Assembly: GCF_000286075.1 (NCBI RefSeq)
Contig: NZ_AJTZ01000005.1
Span: 124,001-188,000, forward strand
DNA from: Streptococcus ratti FA-1 = DSM 20564
GTDB lineage: Bacteria; Bacillota; Bacilli; Lactobacillales; Streptococcaceae
DNA: 64,000 bases
Reading direction: 5' to 3'
In this document: positions 28,348 through 37,805 of the stretch, piece after piece
How the letters are laid out: each line of letters begins with the position of its first letter
Position numbering within the stretch: position 1 is the first letter of the stretch
The notes under the pieces: generated by a model
Databases searched by the model: none
What the model saw: the letters and a program-made list of their open reading frames with translations, nothing else
Told to the model about the DNA's origin: nothing
Translations under genes and position numbers: made by a program

Positions 28348-29163
28348 ATGGAAGACATACGCCTAATTGCTACAGATATGGACGGCACTTTTTTAAATTC
28401 TACCGGCAGTTTTGATTATGAGCGTTTGGATAAACTGCTGCAGGAATTTGACAAGCAGGGCCTTATCTTTACTGTTGCCAGTGGCCGCGGACTTCTCGCG
28501 CTGAACAAGCTTTTTGCTGATTTTGTGGAGCGGATTGCTGTCATTGCTGAAAACGGCAGTTCCATTCAATATAAAAATAAAGTTCTGCTTGAGCGCTTTA
28601 TGACTGAGGAACAGTATCTCTTTTTAATTGATAAAATTTTAGAAAATCCCTATAATCAAGGAACCGAGCTGCTTTTGTCCGGGAAGAAAGCAGCTTATAT
28701 TCTGGCCGACAGTCCTCAAAGCTATGTGGAAAAAATGCGTTATTATTATGAGAATATCTGCTTGGTTGAAAATTTTGACCATCTGGATGATGATATTTTT
28801 AAAATCACGACCAATTTCCCTGCTGAGGATATTAATAAAGGTATGGTCTGGCTCAATAAAGAGCTGCCCCATATGCAGGCTGTAACAACAGGCTTTGAAT
28901 CTATCGATGTTATTTTGCAGGGTGCCAACAAAGGTTTTGGTCTCAATCGTCTCTGCCAGGCTTTAAACATCCATGCGGATCAGGTTGTAGCTTTTGGTGA
29001 TGATTTAAATGATTTTGAAATGCTGACCTTTGCAGGAAGGGCAGTTGCGCCTAGGAATGCACGGGCTGAAATTCGCGAAATCTCAGATGATGTTATTGCC
29101 CACCACCAAGAAGAATCAGTGATCGCTTACATGGAAGGTATGGTAAAGAATGGCAGAATTTAA
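28348..29163 (+). CDS. Cof-type HAD phosphatase
   Basis: HAD superfamily IIB phosphatase likely acting on sugar phosphates or flavin precursors. Motif I is IATDMDGTFLNSTG (nucleophile Asp about residue 9), motif II lies near TVASGRG (about 47), and motif III/IV is VVAFGDDLNDFEML (about 215). 271 residues. It overlaps the next HAD gene by 14 bases and together with ftsY forms an operon, as I recall for S. mutans. Confidence 0.88.
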   Translation: MEDIRLIATDMDGTFLNSTGSFDYERLDKLLQEFDKQGLIFTVASGRGLLALNKLFADFVERIAVIAENGSSIQYKNKVLLERFMTEEQYLFLIDKILENPYNQGTELLLSGKKAAYILADSPQSYVEKMRYYYENICLVENFDHLDDDIFKITTNFPAEDINKGMVWLNKELPHMQAVTTGFESIDVILQGANKGFGLNRLCQALNIHADQVVAFGDDLNDFEMLTFAGRAVAPRNARAEIREISDDVIAHHQEESVIAYMEGMVKNGRI

Positions 29164-29968
29164 ATTACTGGCTTTGGATTTGGACGGGACACTTTTTAAT
29201 ACTCAAAAGGAAGTCAGTCCTGCAAATAAGGCTGCTCTCAAAGCGGCACAGGAAAAGGGGGTTAAGGTTGTTATCACGACAGGCCGCCCCTTGAAAGCTA
29301 TTGAACACTTGCTGGAAGATCTTGATTTAATATCAGAGGACAATTACCTCATTACCTTTAATGGCGGCTTGGTTCAACGAACGACCGGAGAGATTCTGGA
29401 TAAGGCTGCCATGACACGCAAGGACATTGAAACCATTCAGACAGAGATGGAAAAATTAGCCTTGCCTGTTGATGTGCTGAGCGATGGTACGGTCTACAGC
29501 ATCAGCAACCAAGACAACCATTCGCTTTATCAGCTGGCAAATCCCATGCTGACTTTTCGTGAAATTGATGGTCTTAAGCACCTTCCCGATGTGGTCTATA
29601 ATAAGGCGGTCGTTGTTTATAATACGGATTTTTTGGACCAGCAAATTACCAAAATTCCCCAGTACATGTATGAAGAATTCGAGGTCTTTAAATCGCGGGA
29701 TATCATTTTGGAATTTATGCCTAAAGGTGTCCACAAAGCAGTCGGACTGAATCTATTGATTAAGCATCTAGGGATTGACCAAAGTGAAGTGATGGCTATG
29801 GGAGATGAAGAAAATGACCTAAGCATGCTAAAGTGGGCCGGCTTTGGCGTAGCTATGGCAAACGGTGTTGCTATTGCAAAAGAAACAGCTGATGCTGTTA
29901 CAAAGCGGACCAACGACGAATCCGGCGTTGCCGAGGCAATCGAACAATATATTTTAAACGAGGAGTGA
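29150..29968 (+). CDS. Cof-type HAD phosphatase (YidA-like)
   Basis: Second HAD-IIB phosphatase. Motif I LLALDLDGTLFNTQ (about 6-19), motif II VVITTGRP (about 36), motif IV VMAMGDEENDLSML (about 213). 272 residues. The ATG lies inside the end of the preceding HAD gene and one base separates its stop codon from ftsY, so the three genes are tightly coupled. Confidence 0.9.
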   Translation: MAEFKLLALDLDGTLFNTQKEVSPANKAALKAAQEKGVKVVITTGRPLKAIEHLLEDLDLISEDNYLITFNGGLVQRTTGEILDKAAMTRKDIETIQTEMEKLALPVDVLSDGTVYSISNQDNHSLYQLANPMLTFREIDGLKHLPDVVYNKAVVVYNTDFLDQQITKIPQYMYEEFEVFKSRDIILEFMPKGVHKAVGLNLLIKHLGIDQSEVMAMGDEENDLSMLKWAGFGVAMANGVAIAKETADAVTKRTNDESGVAEAIEQYILNEE

Positions 29969-29969
29969 C

Positions 29970-31481
29970 ATGGGACTATTTGACCGCTTATTTGGAAAGA
30001 AAAAACAAGAAGATAACTTAGAAACAACGGATATTTCTCAGACGGCAGATCAAGCAGAAGCTGATGAAAGGCCGTCACAGGCAGATTTGTCGGCCGCAGC
30101 AGAAAGCCTTTCGGGCACAGAACAGACATCTACTGTTCCTGAAGATTTGCCTGAGACTGACCAGTCTGTGCCTGATTCTGTCTCTGGAGCTGTGCCAGAG
30201 ACAGAAGAGGTTCAAGAGTCAGCGGCCTTAGATCCTGTCCGGTCAGCAGAGCAGCTCACAGAAACATCAGAAGCTTCTCCTGAAATTGCTAAGGATACAG
30301 CTGCCGGCGAAGAAGTTACAGCTTCTCAGGCTGAGTCAGAAATACCAGCAGCTGAACCAAAAAGTAGCTCAGCAGATTTTATGGCAGAATACTATGCTCG
30401 TAAGGCTGAATTGGCACAAAAAGTGGAAAGTCAAGCGCAAGAAGAAACCGCTGAACAAGAAAATCAAACAGCAGTCTCAGCCCAAGAAGAAACGGATGAG
30501 GCTGTCAATCAATCTGAGAAAGAACAAGCTTCAAATCAAGTAACAAGTGCTGCTGAAACTGAGGAAGAAAAATATAACCGCAGTCTGAAAAAAACACGTA
30601 GGGGTTTTGGCGCTCGTCTGAATGCTTTTTTGGCTAATTTTCGCAGTGTTGATGAAGAATTTTTTGAAGAACTGGAAGAAGTGCTGATTCTGTCGGATGT
30701 CGGTGTTCAGGTTGCTTCGACTTTAGCTGAGGATTTGCGCTATGAAGCTAGATTAGAAAAAGCCAAGAAACCTGAGGCTCTTCGCCGTGTCATCATTGAA
30801 AAATTGGTTGATATTTATGAAAAAGACGGTCAGTTCAATGAAAAAATCAATCTGCAAGATGGCGTTACGGTCATGCTGTTTGTTGGTGTCAACGGTGTCG
30901 GAAAGACAACTTCTATCGGGAAATTAGCTTACAAGTATAAAAATCAAGGGAAAAAAGTCATGCTGGTTGCAGCTGATACTTTCCGGGCCGGAGCCGTCGC
31001 TCAGCTGGTCGAATGGGGCCGCCGTGTAGATGTGCCTGTGGTTACAGGACCCGAAAAGGCTGATCCTGCCAGTGTTGTCTATGATGGTGTTGAGAGAGCA
31101 GTGGCAGAAGATGTTGATATCCTCATGATCGATACGGCCGGCCGTCTGCAAAATAAGGACAATCTGATGGCAGAGCTGGAAAAAATCGGCCGTATTGTCA
31201 AGCGTGTTATACCAGATGCACCTCATGAGACACTTCTGGCTCTTGATGCCTCAACAGGACAGAACGCTCTTGTTCAGGCTAAGGAATTTTCAAAAATAAC
31301 ACCTCTGACAGGTTTAGTGCTAACAAAAATTGATGGAACAGCTAAAGGCGGTGTTGTTCTAGCTATTCGTCAGGAACTTGATATCCCAGTAAAATTCATT
31401 GGTTTTGGTGAAAAAATTGATGATATCGGTGAATTCAATTCGGAAGACTTCATGAAGGGACTTTTGGAGGGACTACTGTAA
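29970..31481 (+). CDS. ftsY: Signal recognition particle receptor FtsY
   Basis: SRP-GTPase receptor directing ribosome-nascent chains to SecYEG. An unusually long acidic N-terminal A domain, rich in Glu, Gln, Ala and Ser, covers about residues 10-205. It is followed by the N domain (RRGFGARLNAFLANFRSVDEEF onward) and the G domain with GVNGVGKTTSIGKLA (P-loop), DTFRAGAVAQL, IDTAGRLQNK and LTKIDGTAKGG. 503 residues. Ends at a strong bidirectional terminator. Confidence 0.96.
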   Translation: MGLFDRLFGKKKQEDNLETTDISQTADQAEADERPSQADLSAAAESLSGTEQTSTVPEDLPETDQSVPDSVSGAVPETEEVQESAALDPVRSAEQLTETSEASPEIAKDTAAGEEVTASQAESEIPAAEPKSSSADFMAEYYARKAELAQKVESQAQEETAEQENQTAVSAQEETDEAVNQSEKEQASNQVTSAAETEEEKYNRSLKKTRRGFGARLNAFLANFRSVDEEFFEELEEVLILSDVGVQVASTLAEDLRYEARLEKAKKPEALRRVIIEKLVDIYEKDGQFNEKINLQDGVTVMLFVGVNGVGKTTSIGKLAYKYKNQGKKVMLVAADTFRAGAVAQLVEWGRRVDVPVVTGPEKADPASVVYDGVERAVAEDVDILMIDTAGRLQNKDNLMAELEKIGRIVKRVIPDAPHETLLALDASTGQNALVQAKEFSKITPLTGLVLTKIDGTAKGGVVLAIRQELDIPVKFIGFGEKIDDIGEFNSEDFMKGLLEGLL

Positions 31482-31487
31482 AAGACA

Positions 31488-31535
31488 AAAAAACTCTCTG
31501 GCATCTGCTTTCAAGCAGATGCCAGAGAGTTTTTC
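31488..31535. terminator. Bidirectional terminator between ftsY and the MFS gene
   Basis: Perfect inverted repeat of about 22 bp (arms beginning AAAAACTCTCTGGCATCTGC and ending GATGCCAGAGAGTTTTT) flanked by A- and T-tracts; it serves both convergent genes. Confidence 0.92.
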
Positions 31536-31541
31536 GATTTG

Positions 31542-32906
31542 TTAATTCTTCTTCAAGGAAGCAAAAAGCATTTTGAAGCACATAAAGATAAACAGGACTA
31601 AGATAAAGAGGCCCCAAAATATAGTTTTAACACCGGCAGTCATATTTGGTGCCAGCTGCAAAACCACAGAAGACAGTGCCGTTCCCAGAGCTCCTGCAAA
31701 CTGCTGCATCATCTGAAAAATAGCAGTAGCATCAGCTGTTTTGTTTTTCGGCAGTTGTGAAATGGCGACTGCCATTGTATTGTTGAAAGACATATTACGG
31801 CCGAATGTGAATATGATATAAATCAGTGACATCAGCATAACGGTCAGCGAGTCAGCCCACAAAGCAAAGATGAACAGACTGACAGCAAAGAGAGTATTGC
31901 CAGTGTACAGAGAGAGTTTTGGCCCTTTAATATCATAGAGTTTCCCGAAAAGAGGGGCTAAAAGTCCGCCCAGAAGAGTTCCTGGAAGCAGCACGAATCC
32001 AGCAGCAGTGGTCGAAACATGCTCGACTTGGACTAAAAAATTGGGAATAAGAAAGTTAGAAGCTAGATTTGAAAATTGATAAATGAAAAAGGGGATCAGT
32101 CCTAAAATGACGGGAAGCTGTTTCAGAATGCGGATATCCAAAAAAGGTGTTTCTGATTTTAGAGTTCTTAAAACAAACAAAACGCAGGCCAGTATGAAAA
32201 TCAGCAGAGCAAGCCAATTGACAGAACCTGATTCTAAGCCAGAAATCAGGATCAAAAAGAAGCTTAGCGTAACGGCCAGCAGGAGAAAGCTGATGAGATC
32301 AAAGGGACGTTTTTGATTTTTAACGGAATTTTCAAGGGCAAAATGACTAATGAAAAAAGCGATAACAGGAACCGGAAGTATTAAGAGAAAAATCCACTGC
32401 CAAGAAAAATGGGCAATCATAAAACCACCGTAAGTCGGTCCAAAAGCAGGTGCCAGCCCCATGATAAGCCCGCCAATGCCCATATAAGTTCCAATTTTAC
32501 TGATGGGGACACGCTCGATGATCAGATTAAACATCAAAGGCATGGCAATTCCGGTTCCGGCTCCTTGGAGGGCACGGCCGGCAATCATGACAGTAAAATT
32601 TTTGCTAGCAATACAGGTCAATGTTCCCAAAAGAAAAAGCAGAACAGCTATATTAAACTGATGCCGCTCTTTGACATTTTGCTGTAAAGTGGCACTGAGA
32701 GTCATCGAAATAGCAACAGCCAGCAGATAAACAGTCGTAATCCACTGAAGGCTGCTTAAGGGCAGATGAAAAACAGACATTAATTTGGTAAAAGTTACGT
32801 TCATGCTGGTTTCAGACAAGATACCAGAAAAGCCCAGAAGGGCGGTTGCAACAATGGACAGCTGTGTTTTAGGTGAAACAGTTTCTGTATGATGGTTGAT
32901 GGTCAT
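31542..32906 (-). CDS. MFS drug exporter, EmrB/QacA-type
   Basis: Proton-driven multidrug exporter of the DHA2 branch. 454 residues with about 14 hydrophobic segments. Motif A/C-like sequence AGRALQGAGTGIAMPLMFNLI (start about 110) and WITTVYLLAVAISM near the N-terminus are typical. No soluble partner protein or adjacent regulator is seen. It is convergent with ftsY. Confidence 0.88.
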   Translation of the reverse strand: MTINHHTETVSPKTQLSIVATALLGFSGILSETSMNVTFTKLMSVFHLPLSSLQWITTVYLLAVAISMTLSATLQQNVKERHQFNIAVLLFLLGTLTCIASKNFTVMIAGRALQGAGTGIAMPLMFNLIIERVPISKIGTYMGIGGLIMGLAPAFGPTYGGFMIAHFSWQWIFLLILPVPVIAFFISHFALENSVKNQKRPFDLISFLLLAVTLSFFLILISGLESGSVNWLALLIFILACVLFVLRTLKSETPFLDIRILKQLPVILGLIPFFIYQFSNLASNFLIPNFLVQVEHVSTTAAGFVLLPGTLLGGLLAPLFGKLYDIKGPKLSLYTGNTLFAVSLFIFALWADSLTVMLMSLIYIIFTFGRNMSFNNTMAVAISQLPKNKTADATAIFQMMQQFAGALGTALSSVVLQLAPNMTAGVKTIFWGLFILVLFIFMCFKMLFASLKKN

Positions 32907-33075
32907 CGGATCTCCTATTCTCGTTTTTTATCATTGTAACACAAAAAAAGAGGTAAAACAAAGAGAGCAGAACAGGCTCAAACCGTTCTTTATGATTTGA
33001 GCCTGTCTTGCCCTCTGAAAAACTTGGTGAAGCAGCTGATTTTTCCAAATATTTTAGGGAAGCTGCCGTCAGAGT

Positions 33076-33891
33076 TTAAAAAACACGGTAGACATAAGGA
33101 TTTTTAGGCTGCATTGCTCTTGAACTCTGCGAAATGTGCAGCACTGGCAGGGTTTGTTTCAGATTTTGATTGTATTCAACGGAAATTTTTCCGCAAACCT
33201 TCACCCAGGTATTATTATCATAGTGGCTGTGTCCGCCTGTTGTCAGAAGCCCGTAAACACCCGAATCAGCAATACAGTGGATGATACCAAAACGAAAGAG
33301 GAACTGACTGTTTTTATCCATGGGATCATTGTAGACAAAACCGATATACTCAATTTGACGGTTTTTAAATTCATCTGGGAAGAGGTAGATAATCTCCATC
33401 ACTTCCATGTAATTCTGCGTGGTAATCTGCAGCTTTCCGCTGCCCCTATATTTGTTTAAGGTGGTCCGCATTTCTTTTTGATAGGCTGATTTGGTAAAAT
33501 ACAGACTGGTATCTGGTTTTAGGTACTGAACGCGAGTGCCGTCTGGACTGACACCTGAACCAGCTGATCCAGCCGCTACCGGGAAATGATAGCCCTTAGC
33601 CGAAACGGTCGTTGAGTCTAAAGAAACCGTTGGCACTAAGAGTCCGACAAAAATCGGTACAGCTAGGATAAGGGGGCTGAAGAATTTGGCCCATTTTCCC
33701 GACAGATGGGAGGGCATTTTTAAATTTTTCATCCAAATAGTCAGCTGTACAACTGCTAAAATAAAGGACAGGACCATAGAAATGTATGCTAAGTAGGAGT
33801 AGTGAGTGTTGATATAACGGTCCAGCTTTCCGGAGAGCTGCAAATACATGCCCAATTCAAAATAGCCTGCAAGAATCAAAAAACGAATCAT
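33076..33891 (-). CDS. TIGR03943/YcgQ-type membrane protein
   Basis: 271-residue protein of the DUF1980/YcgQ family. Two N-terminal membrane helices plus a third at about 70-90, then a soluble domain with FRFGIIHCIADSGVYGLL (about 200) and WVKVCGKI. Its start overlaps the stop of the upstream permease gene by one base. The pair is conserved in Gram-positives and may handle metals, but its substrate is not established. Confidence 0.8.
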   Translation of the reverse strand: MIRFLILAGYFELGMYLQLSGKLDRYINTHYSYLAYISMVLSFILAVVQLTIWMKNLKMPSHLSGKWAKFFSPLILAVPIFVGLLVPTVSLDSTTVSAKGYHFPVAAGSAGSGVSPDGTRVQYLKPDTSLYFTKSAYQKEMRTTLNKYRGSGKLQITTQNYMEVMEIIYLFPDEFKNRQIEYIGFVYNDPMDKNSQFLFRFGIIHCIADSGVYGLLTTGGHSHYDNNTWVKVCGKISVEYNQNLKQTLPVLHISQSSRAMQPKNPYVYRVF

Positions 33892-34793
33892 TAAATCACC
33901 CCCACAATCAGGCAGTAAATGATGATAACCAGGCTTGAGGTACCGACAAACTGCACAATGAACCTGCCTTTAAACACATTTTTCATCATCATCAGATTTT
34001 TAATATCTACCATCGGACCAATAAGCAAGAAGGCCACTACAGGAGCGACACCAAAGGTTGCCAGAAGCGATGTCCCGATAAAAGCATCGGCTTCGCTGCA
34101 TAGTGACAGGATAAAAGCCAAGAGCATCATGACGAGGATAGCCGTTAGGGGACTGTGGCCAATGGTAGTCAAAATCCGAGTTGGGACATAAATTTGCATG
34201 GCAGCAGCGACCAAGCTGCCAAAGATTAGATAGCGTCCTGTATCAAAGAGTTCATCAACAGCATGGGCTAAGGCATAAAAGATTTTTTGGTGGATTTTTT
34301 TATCAGAGTAATCGTGGTAATGGCAAGGTTTAGCACTTTCTTTGCTAATATTTTCATCAATCAAAAAACCAAGCAGAATACCTAAAGATACAGCAACGAT
34401 AATAGCACCGAATAGCCTGAGAAAGACAAAGCGCCAAGAATTGCCGAAAGCTGAAAAAGTCGCAAAGAGGACAATTGGATTAATAATAGGTGCCGTTGCC
34501 AAAAAAGGAATAGCAGTGTAGCTAGGAACTTTTTTCTCCAAAAAACGATTGACAATGGGAACAATTCCGCATTCGCAAGAAGGAAAGATAAAGCCTATAA
34601 AAGTTCCAAAAAGAATCCGCGGAATCTTGTGTTTAGGAAGGTATTTTTGAACCAGATCAGGTGTCAGATAGACCTCAATGAAGCCTGATAGAATAGCTCC
34701 CAGCAAAATAAAAGGCAGCGCCTCAATAATAATAGAGAGAAAGATAGCCAGACACTGCAGAACACTAGCAGGCAGATGGTTAAAAACAGCCAT
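33891..34793 (-). CDS. Permease (DUF318/YcgR-type)
   Basis: 300-residue multi-pass protein of the predicted permease family. Hallmark FPSCECGIVPIVNRFLEKKVP (about 70-90) with the conserved Cys pair, and a second membrane block with GPMVDIKNLMMM (about 260). A cytoplasmic loop rich in His/Asp/Lys (CHYHDYSDKKIHQK, about 155) could bind metal. Encoded between the 45-residue protein gene and the YcgQ-like gene in one operon. Confidence 0.82.
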   Translation of the reverse strand: MAVFNHLPASVLQCLAIFLSIIIEALPFILLGAILSGFIEVYLTPDLVQKYLPKHKIPRILFGTFIGFIFPSCECGIVPIVNRFLEKKVPSYTAIPFLATAPIINPIVLFATFSAFGNSWRFVFLRLFGAIIVAVSLGILLGFLIDENISKESAKPCHYHDYSDKKIHQKIFYALAHAVDELFDTGRYLIFGSLVAAAMQIYVPTRILTTIGHSPLTAILVMMLLAFILSLCSEADAFIGTSLLATFGVAPVVAFLLIGPMVDIKNLMMMKNVFKGRFIVQFVGTSSLVIIIYCLIVGVI

Positions 34794-34798
34794 AAAAC

Positions 34799-34936
34799 TT
34801 ATTTCTTATCCTTCTGTTTGTTTTTTTGATCGCTATCTTTGGAATCTGGGAATGTCACATTTTCCAGATCAGGAAGCTTAGCAAAATTTTCCATCATCTT
34901 TTCCAGTTCATCTTTTTTCTTAAATGTAATTGCCAT
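34799..34936 (-). CDS. Small conserved streptococcal protein (SPJ_0845-like)
   Basis: 45 residues, beginning MAITFKKKDELEKMMENFA and ending in a Lys/Asp-rich tail. It resembles a small streptococcal family that I recall as SPJ_0845. Charged and soluble. The start at 34936 is preceded on the minus strand by AGGTGC. The stop is five bases before the permease start, making it first in that operon. Confidence 0.72.
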   Translation of the reverse strand: MAITFKKKDELEKMMENFAKLPDLENVTFPDSKDSDQKNKQKDKK

Positions 34937-35092
34937 AAAAGCACCTCATTTCTAAGTGAATAGTATTATTATACTACCAAATAAAAAAATATGACAGCTT
35001 AAACTGCGCCTGTCAGAAAAACAAATAGATTGTAATTATTACTAATTAGTGATATTATGTTTCTATCATTAAGATAGACAGGAGTGATTGAT

Positions 35093-36139
35093 ATGACAAT
35101 CGAACTAGGAATTTCAACCTTTGGTGAGACAACACCTCTTGAAAAAACAGGTCAGGCAATACCTCATGATCAGCGTATCCGTGAATTGATTGAGGAAATT
35201 GAGCTGGCGGATCAGGTTGGTTTGGACATTTATGCTGTTGGCGAGCACCATCGCGAAGATTTTGCTGTTTCTGCCCCTGAAATTGTACTGGCTGCTGGCA
35301 GCGTTAACACCAAGCATATTCGCTTATCAAGTGCTGTAACTATTCTTTCTTCGATTGATCCCGTACGTGTTTACCAGCAGTATGCGACCATCGATGCGCT
35401 GTCAAACGGTCGGGCAGAAATCATGGCAGGCCGCGGTTCATTTATTGAATCGTTTCCGCTTTTTGGCTACGATTTAAAAGATTACGATGAGCTTTTTAAT
35501 GAGAAGCTGGACATGCTTTTGATGATTAAAAATCAAACCAATTTGAAGTGGAAGGGCGAGTTGACTCAGTCTGTTGATAACCGTCCGGTCTATCCGCGCG
35601 CTGTTCAAGAAGATTTCCCCATTTGGATAGCTACAGGAGGTAACCTTGATTCTACAGTAAGAATTGCCGAGCAAGGCCTTCCCATCGCTTATGCAACTAT
35701 CGGCGGCAATCCTAAAGCCTTTAGGCAGCTGGTTCGTATTTATAAGGAAATTGGCAGCAGGCACGGCCACCATCCGGAGCAATTAAAAGTCGCTGCTCAT
35801 TCATGGGGCTGGATTGAAGAAGATAGGCAGTCTGCTGTTGACCATTATTTCTATCCAACTAAACAGACGGTTGACAATATTGCCAAAGGACGTCCGCACT
35901 GGCGGGAAATGACCAAGGAGCAATACTTAGAGGCTGTTGGCCCTGAGGGTGCCATGTTTGTCGGAGATCCGGAATATGTGGCACAAAAAATCATTACAAT
36001 TATTGAGGATTTGGAATTAGACCGCTTCATGCTGCACTTGCCAGTTGGTTCGATGCCGCATGAAGAGATGCTCAAAGCTATCAAACTATACGGAGAGCAG
36101 ACAGCCCCAATAGTCAGAAAACATTTTGCTAATAGGTAA
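35093..36139 (+). CDS. Luciferase-like (LLM class) flavin-dependent oxidoreductase
   Basis: Bacterial-luciferase-fold flavoenzyme predicted to use FMNH2 or F420-like flavin; substrate unknown. N-terminus MTIELGISTFGETTPLEKTG, then DQVGLDIYAVGEHHREDFAVSAP (about 42-64) and LSSAVTILSSIDPVRVYQQ typical of LLM enzymes. 348 residues. The ATG at 35093 fits AGGAG 8 bases upstream; the GTG at 35084 lies in that signal. Confidence 0.87.
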   Translation: MTIELGISTFGETTPLEKTGQAIPHDQRIRELIEEIELADQVGLDIYAVGEHHREDFAVSAPEIVLAAGSVNTKHIRLSSAVTILSSIDPVRVYQQYATIDALSNGRAEIMAGRGSFIESFPLFGYDLKDYDELFNEKLDMLLMIKNQTNLKWKGELTQSVDNRPVYPRAVQEDFPIWIATGGNLDSTVRIAEQGLPIAYATIGGNPKAFRQLVRIYKEIGSRHGHHPEQLKVAAHSWGWIEEDRQSAVDHYFYPTKQTVDNIAKGRPHWREMTKEQYLEAVGPEGAMFVGDPEYVAQKIITIIEDLELDRFMLHLPVGSMPHEEMLKAIKLYGEQTAPIVRKHFANR

Positions 36140-36212
36140 AAGAGGCTGGAACAAAAAGATTTTGATTTTTGAAAGTCTTTATTATCAAGTCCTTTGAATG
36201 GCTAAAATTAAT

Positions 36213-36271
36213 AAAAAAGCGAACAAAACAGAAGTTTAAATGTCAGAAAAACTCATTTTGTTCGCTTTTTA
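36213..36271 (+). terminator. Hairpin after the LLM oxidoreductase
   Basis: Arms AAAAAGCGAACAAAA and TTTTGTTCGCTTTTT, perfect over 15 bp, about 75 bases after the gene; it can act in both directions. The rest of 36272-36583 shows no supported gene. Confidence 0.7.
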
Positions 36272-36583
36272 TAGTGGAGGTCGGACTTTTGTCCTAGGCT
36301 TTTTACTTTACCATAATCAGAAATACAGTCTATACCGTGTTTTAAAAATACAGCCCGATAATCATCAAGACCCTCAGGTAGGTTTGCAGCGCGGCATAAT
36401 CAGCCGTGGAATTGCTGCAGTTTAAAAGATGATATTTGTTTTGACCGAACTGGTGGGAAGAAGCTGACCTTATCAGCTTTGACAGCCTTATGTGCGGTAA
36501 GGGACAGATCAGCATTTTATCAAAGATAAAAAATAGAGAGGATATGTTATAATGGAAGTTAGTATATAGGAGGCAATCATCGT

Positions 36584-36806
36584 ATGCGTTTAGGACTAAA
36601 ATCGAGTGCCGATCCCGACCAAATGGAGAGTCGTCTGAAATACCAACCCAGTGTCTATGAATTTTATACCTCGGAGCATGATTTGACAAAAGAGGGGCTG
36701 TCTAGGCTGGAACAGGGGATTAGGAGAGTAAAGGATGCTGGTATCCGGGATATCATCCTGCACCATCCGGTATTTTATCGAGGGGAGATGCTGGATAAAG
36801 ATTTTT
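36584..36806 (+). pseudogene. N-terminal fragment of a sugar isomerase-like (TIM-barrel) protein
   Basis: A good promoter-proximal setup (AGGAGG before the ATG) starts MRLGLKSSADPDQMESRLKY and continues with DAGIRDIILHHPVFYRGEM, which looks like the first quarter of a xylose-isomerase-like/AP-endonuclease-fold protein. It then stops at 36806-36808. The missing part is not found downstream; the minus-strand WYL gene begins to overlap it instead. This looks like a gene cut by the left edge of the accessory island. Confidence 0.6.
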
Positions 36807-37721
36807 GATGCTATCTAGCTCAGCCAGATAAGCCTCTTGTAGTTCTTTAGGACTTTCGACATAGATATGTTTGCCAAATTCGATAAGGTAATGAGTGAGA
36901 TAATGTAGTTCGTTAGGGTTATAGTAGCCATTCAAAAAAGTCTGCTGGTTTTCTTCCGTGAGCGACATACCTTCATAGTGATTTTTGTGGAATAGTTCTT
37001 TACCAAAAGGAGTCAGTCTGCAGCGAAACGGGACGGAGCGAAAATGTCGTTCATGTTCTTCTAAAGATAGTTTTAAGCTGTCTCTCGAGATGCCTTTTCT
37101 ATCCTCGTTAATGGAGAGTGATTGGATGTAGTCGCAACGAAAAATAGCCCAAGTATCTGTTGTTAATTGATAACCATGACTAAACCAGACACCTTCTCTA
37201 TAGAAAAGATCATAAAATTGAACGGTCAACCACTTGTCCTGATTTTGTGTGTAATGAATAGACAGGACAGTCTCGTCTAAAATAGCTGTTAAGATATCAG
37301 GAAGGAAACTGGGAGGGTTTATGGCAGAAACATTGTAGTAGTCAATAACGGATAGGGTCTGCTCTACAGTTTGAGATTGTTCAGGCGTAAGATTGCACTG
37401 TAATTTCTTGATAATAGTTGGATAGTGATAGTCAAAAGGAGTTGTGATGACCTTTTCAAGTGCTTTTAAGGCATAAAAAATAGCGGATAGTTCCTTATGA
37501 GATATATGGATTGGAACGAGGAGACTCTGAGGAAGTATCCGATAACCACCGCCTCGTCCATTTTCTGTATAGAGAGCCAGTCCCATTTTTTCTAATTCTT
37601 GGATATCTCGCAGGGCAGTTCGCTTTGAGATGTGAAAGACTTCCATCAGTTCCCTGAGTTGAAAATATTTTTTATCCTTTAGATAGAGTAATTCTTGATT
37701 GATTCGAGCTTGTTTTGACAA
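36753..37721 (-). CDS. HTH_11/WYL-domain transcriptional regulator
   Basis: 322 residues: N-terminal winged HTH (KYFQLRELMEVFHISKRTALRDIQELEKMG, about 18-47) and a WYL-type ligand-sensing domain (about 140-320). Divergent from the azoreductase-like gene, with a palindrome between them. The last about 18 residues (IKNLYPASPLDKIPDGAG) are read from the reverse of the truncated isomerase gene, so the natural C-terminus was probably altered at the island junction. Confidence 0.85.
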   Translation of the reverse strand: MSKQARINQELLYLKDKKYFQLRELMEVFHISKRTALRDIQELEKMGLALYTENGRGGGYRILPQSLLVPIHISHKELSAIFYALKALEKVITTPFDYHYPTIIKKLQCNLTPEQSQTVEQTLSVIDYYNVSAINPPSFLPDILTAILDETVLSIHYTQNQDKWLTVQFYDLFYREGVWFSHGYQLTTDTWAIFRCDYIQSLSINEDRKGISRDSLKLSLEEHERHFRSVPFRCRLTPFGKELFHKNHYEGMSLTEENQQTFLNGYYNPNELHYLTHYLIEFGKHIYVESPKELQEAYLAELDSIKNLYPASPLDKIPDGAG

Positions 37722-37738
37722 TCGTCATCTTCTTTCTA

Positions 37739-37776
37739 AAAAGGTGTCATAAATTGGCACCTTTTGATGTTATACT
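37739..37776 (+). promoter_or_regulatory. Operator and promoter of the azoreductase-like gene
   Basis: Inverted repeat AAAAGGTG (37739-37746) and CACCTTTT (37758-37765) directly before the extended -10 TGT-TATACT (37768-37776). The placement upstream of the -10 suits binding by the divergent WYL regulator. Confidence 0.65.
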
Positions 37777-37805
37777 TAGTTTATCAAAAAAATGGAGGAA
37801 CCACA

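Noticed and set aside
36240..36425. 61-codon frame after the LLM oxidoreductase gene
   Set aside because: Starts in the arm of a perfect terminator hairpin; no Shine-Dalgarno.
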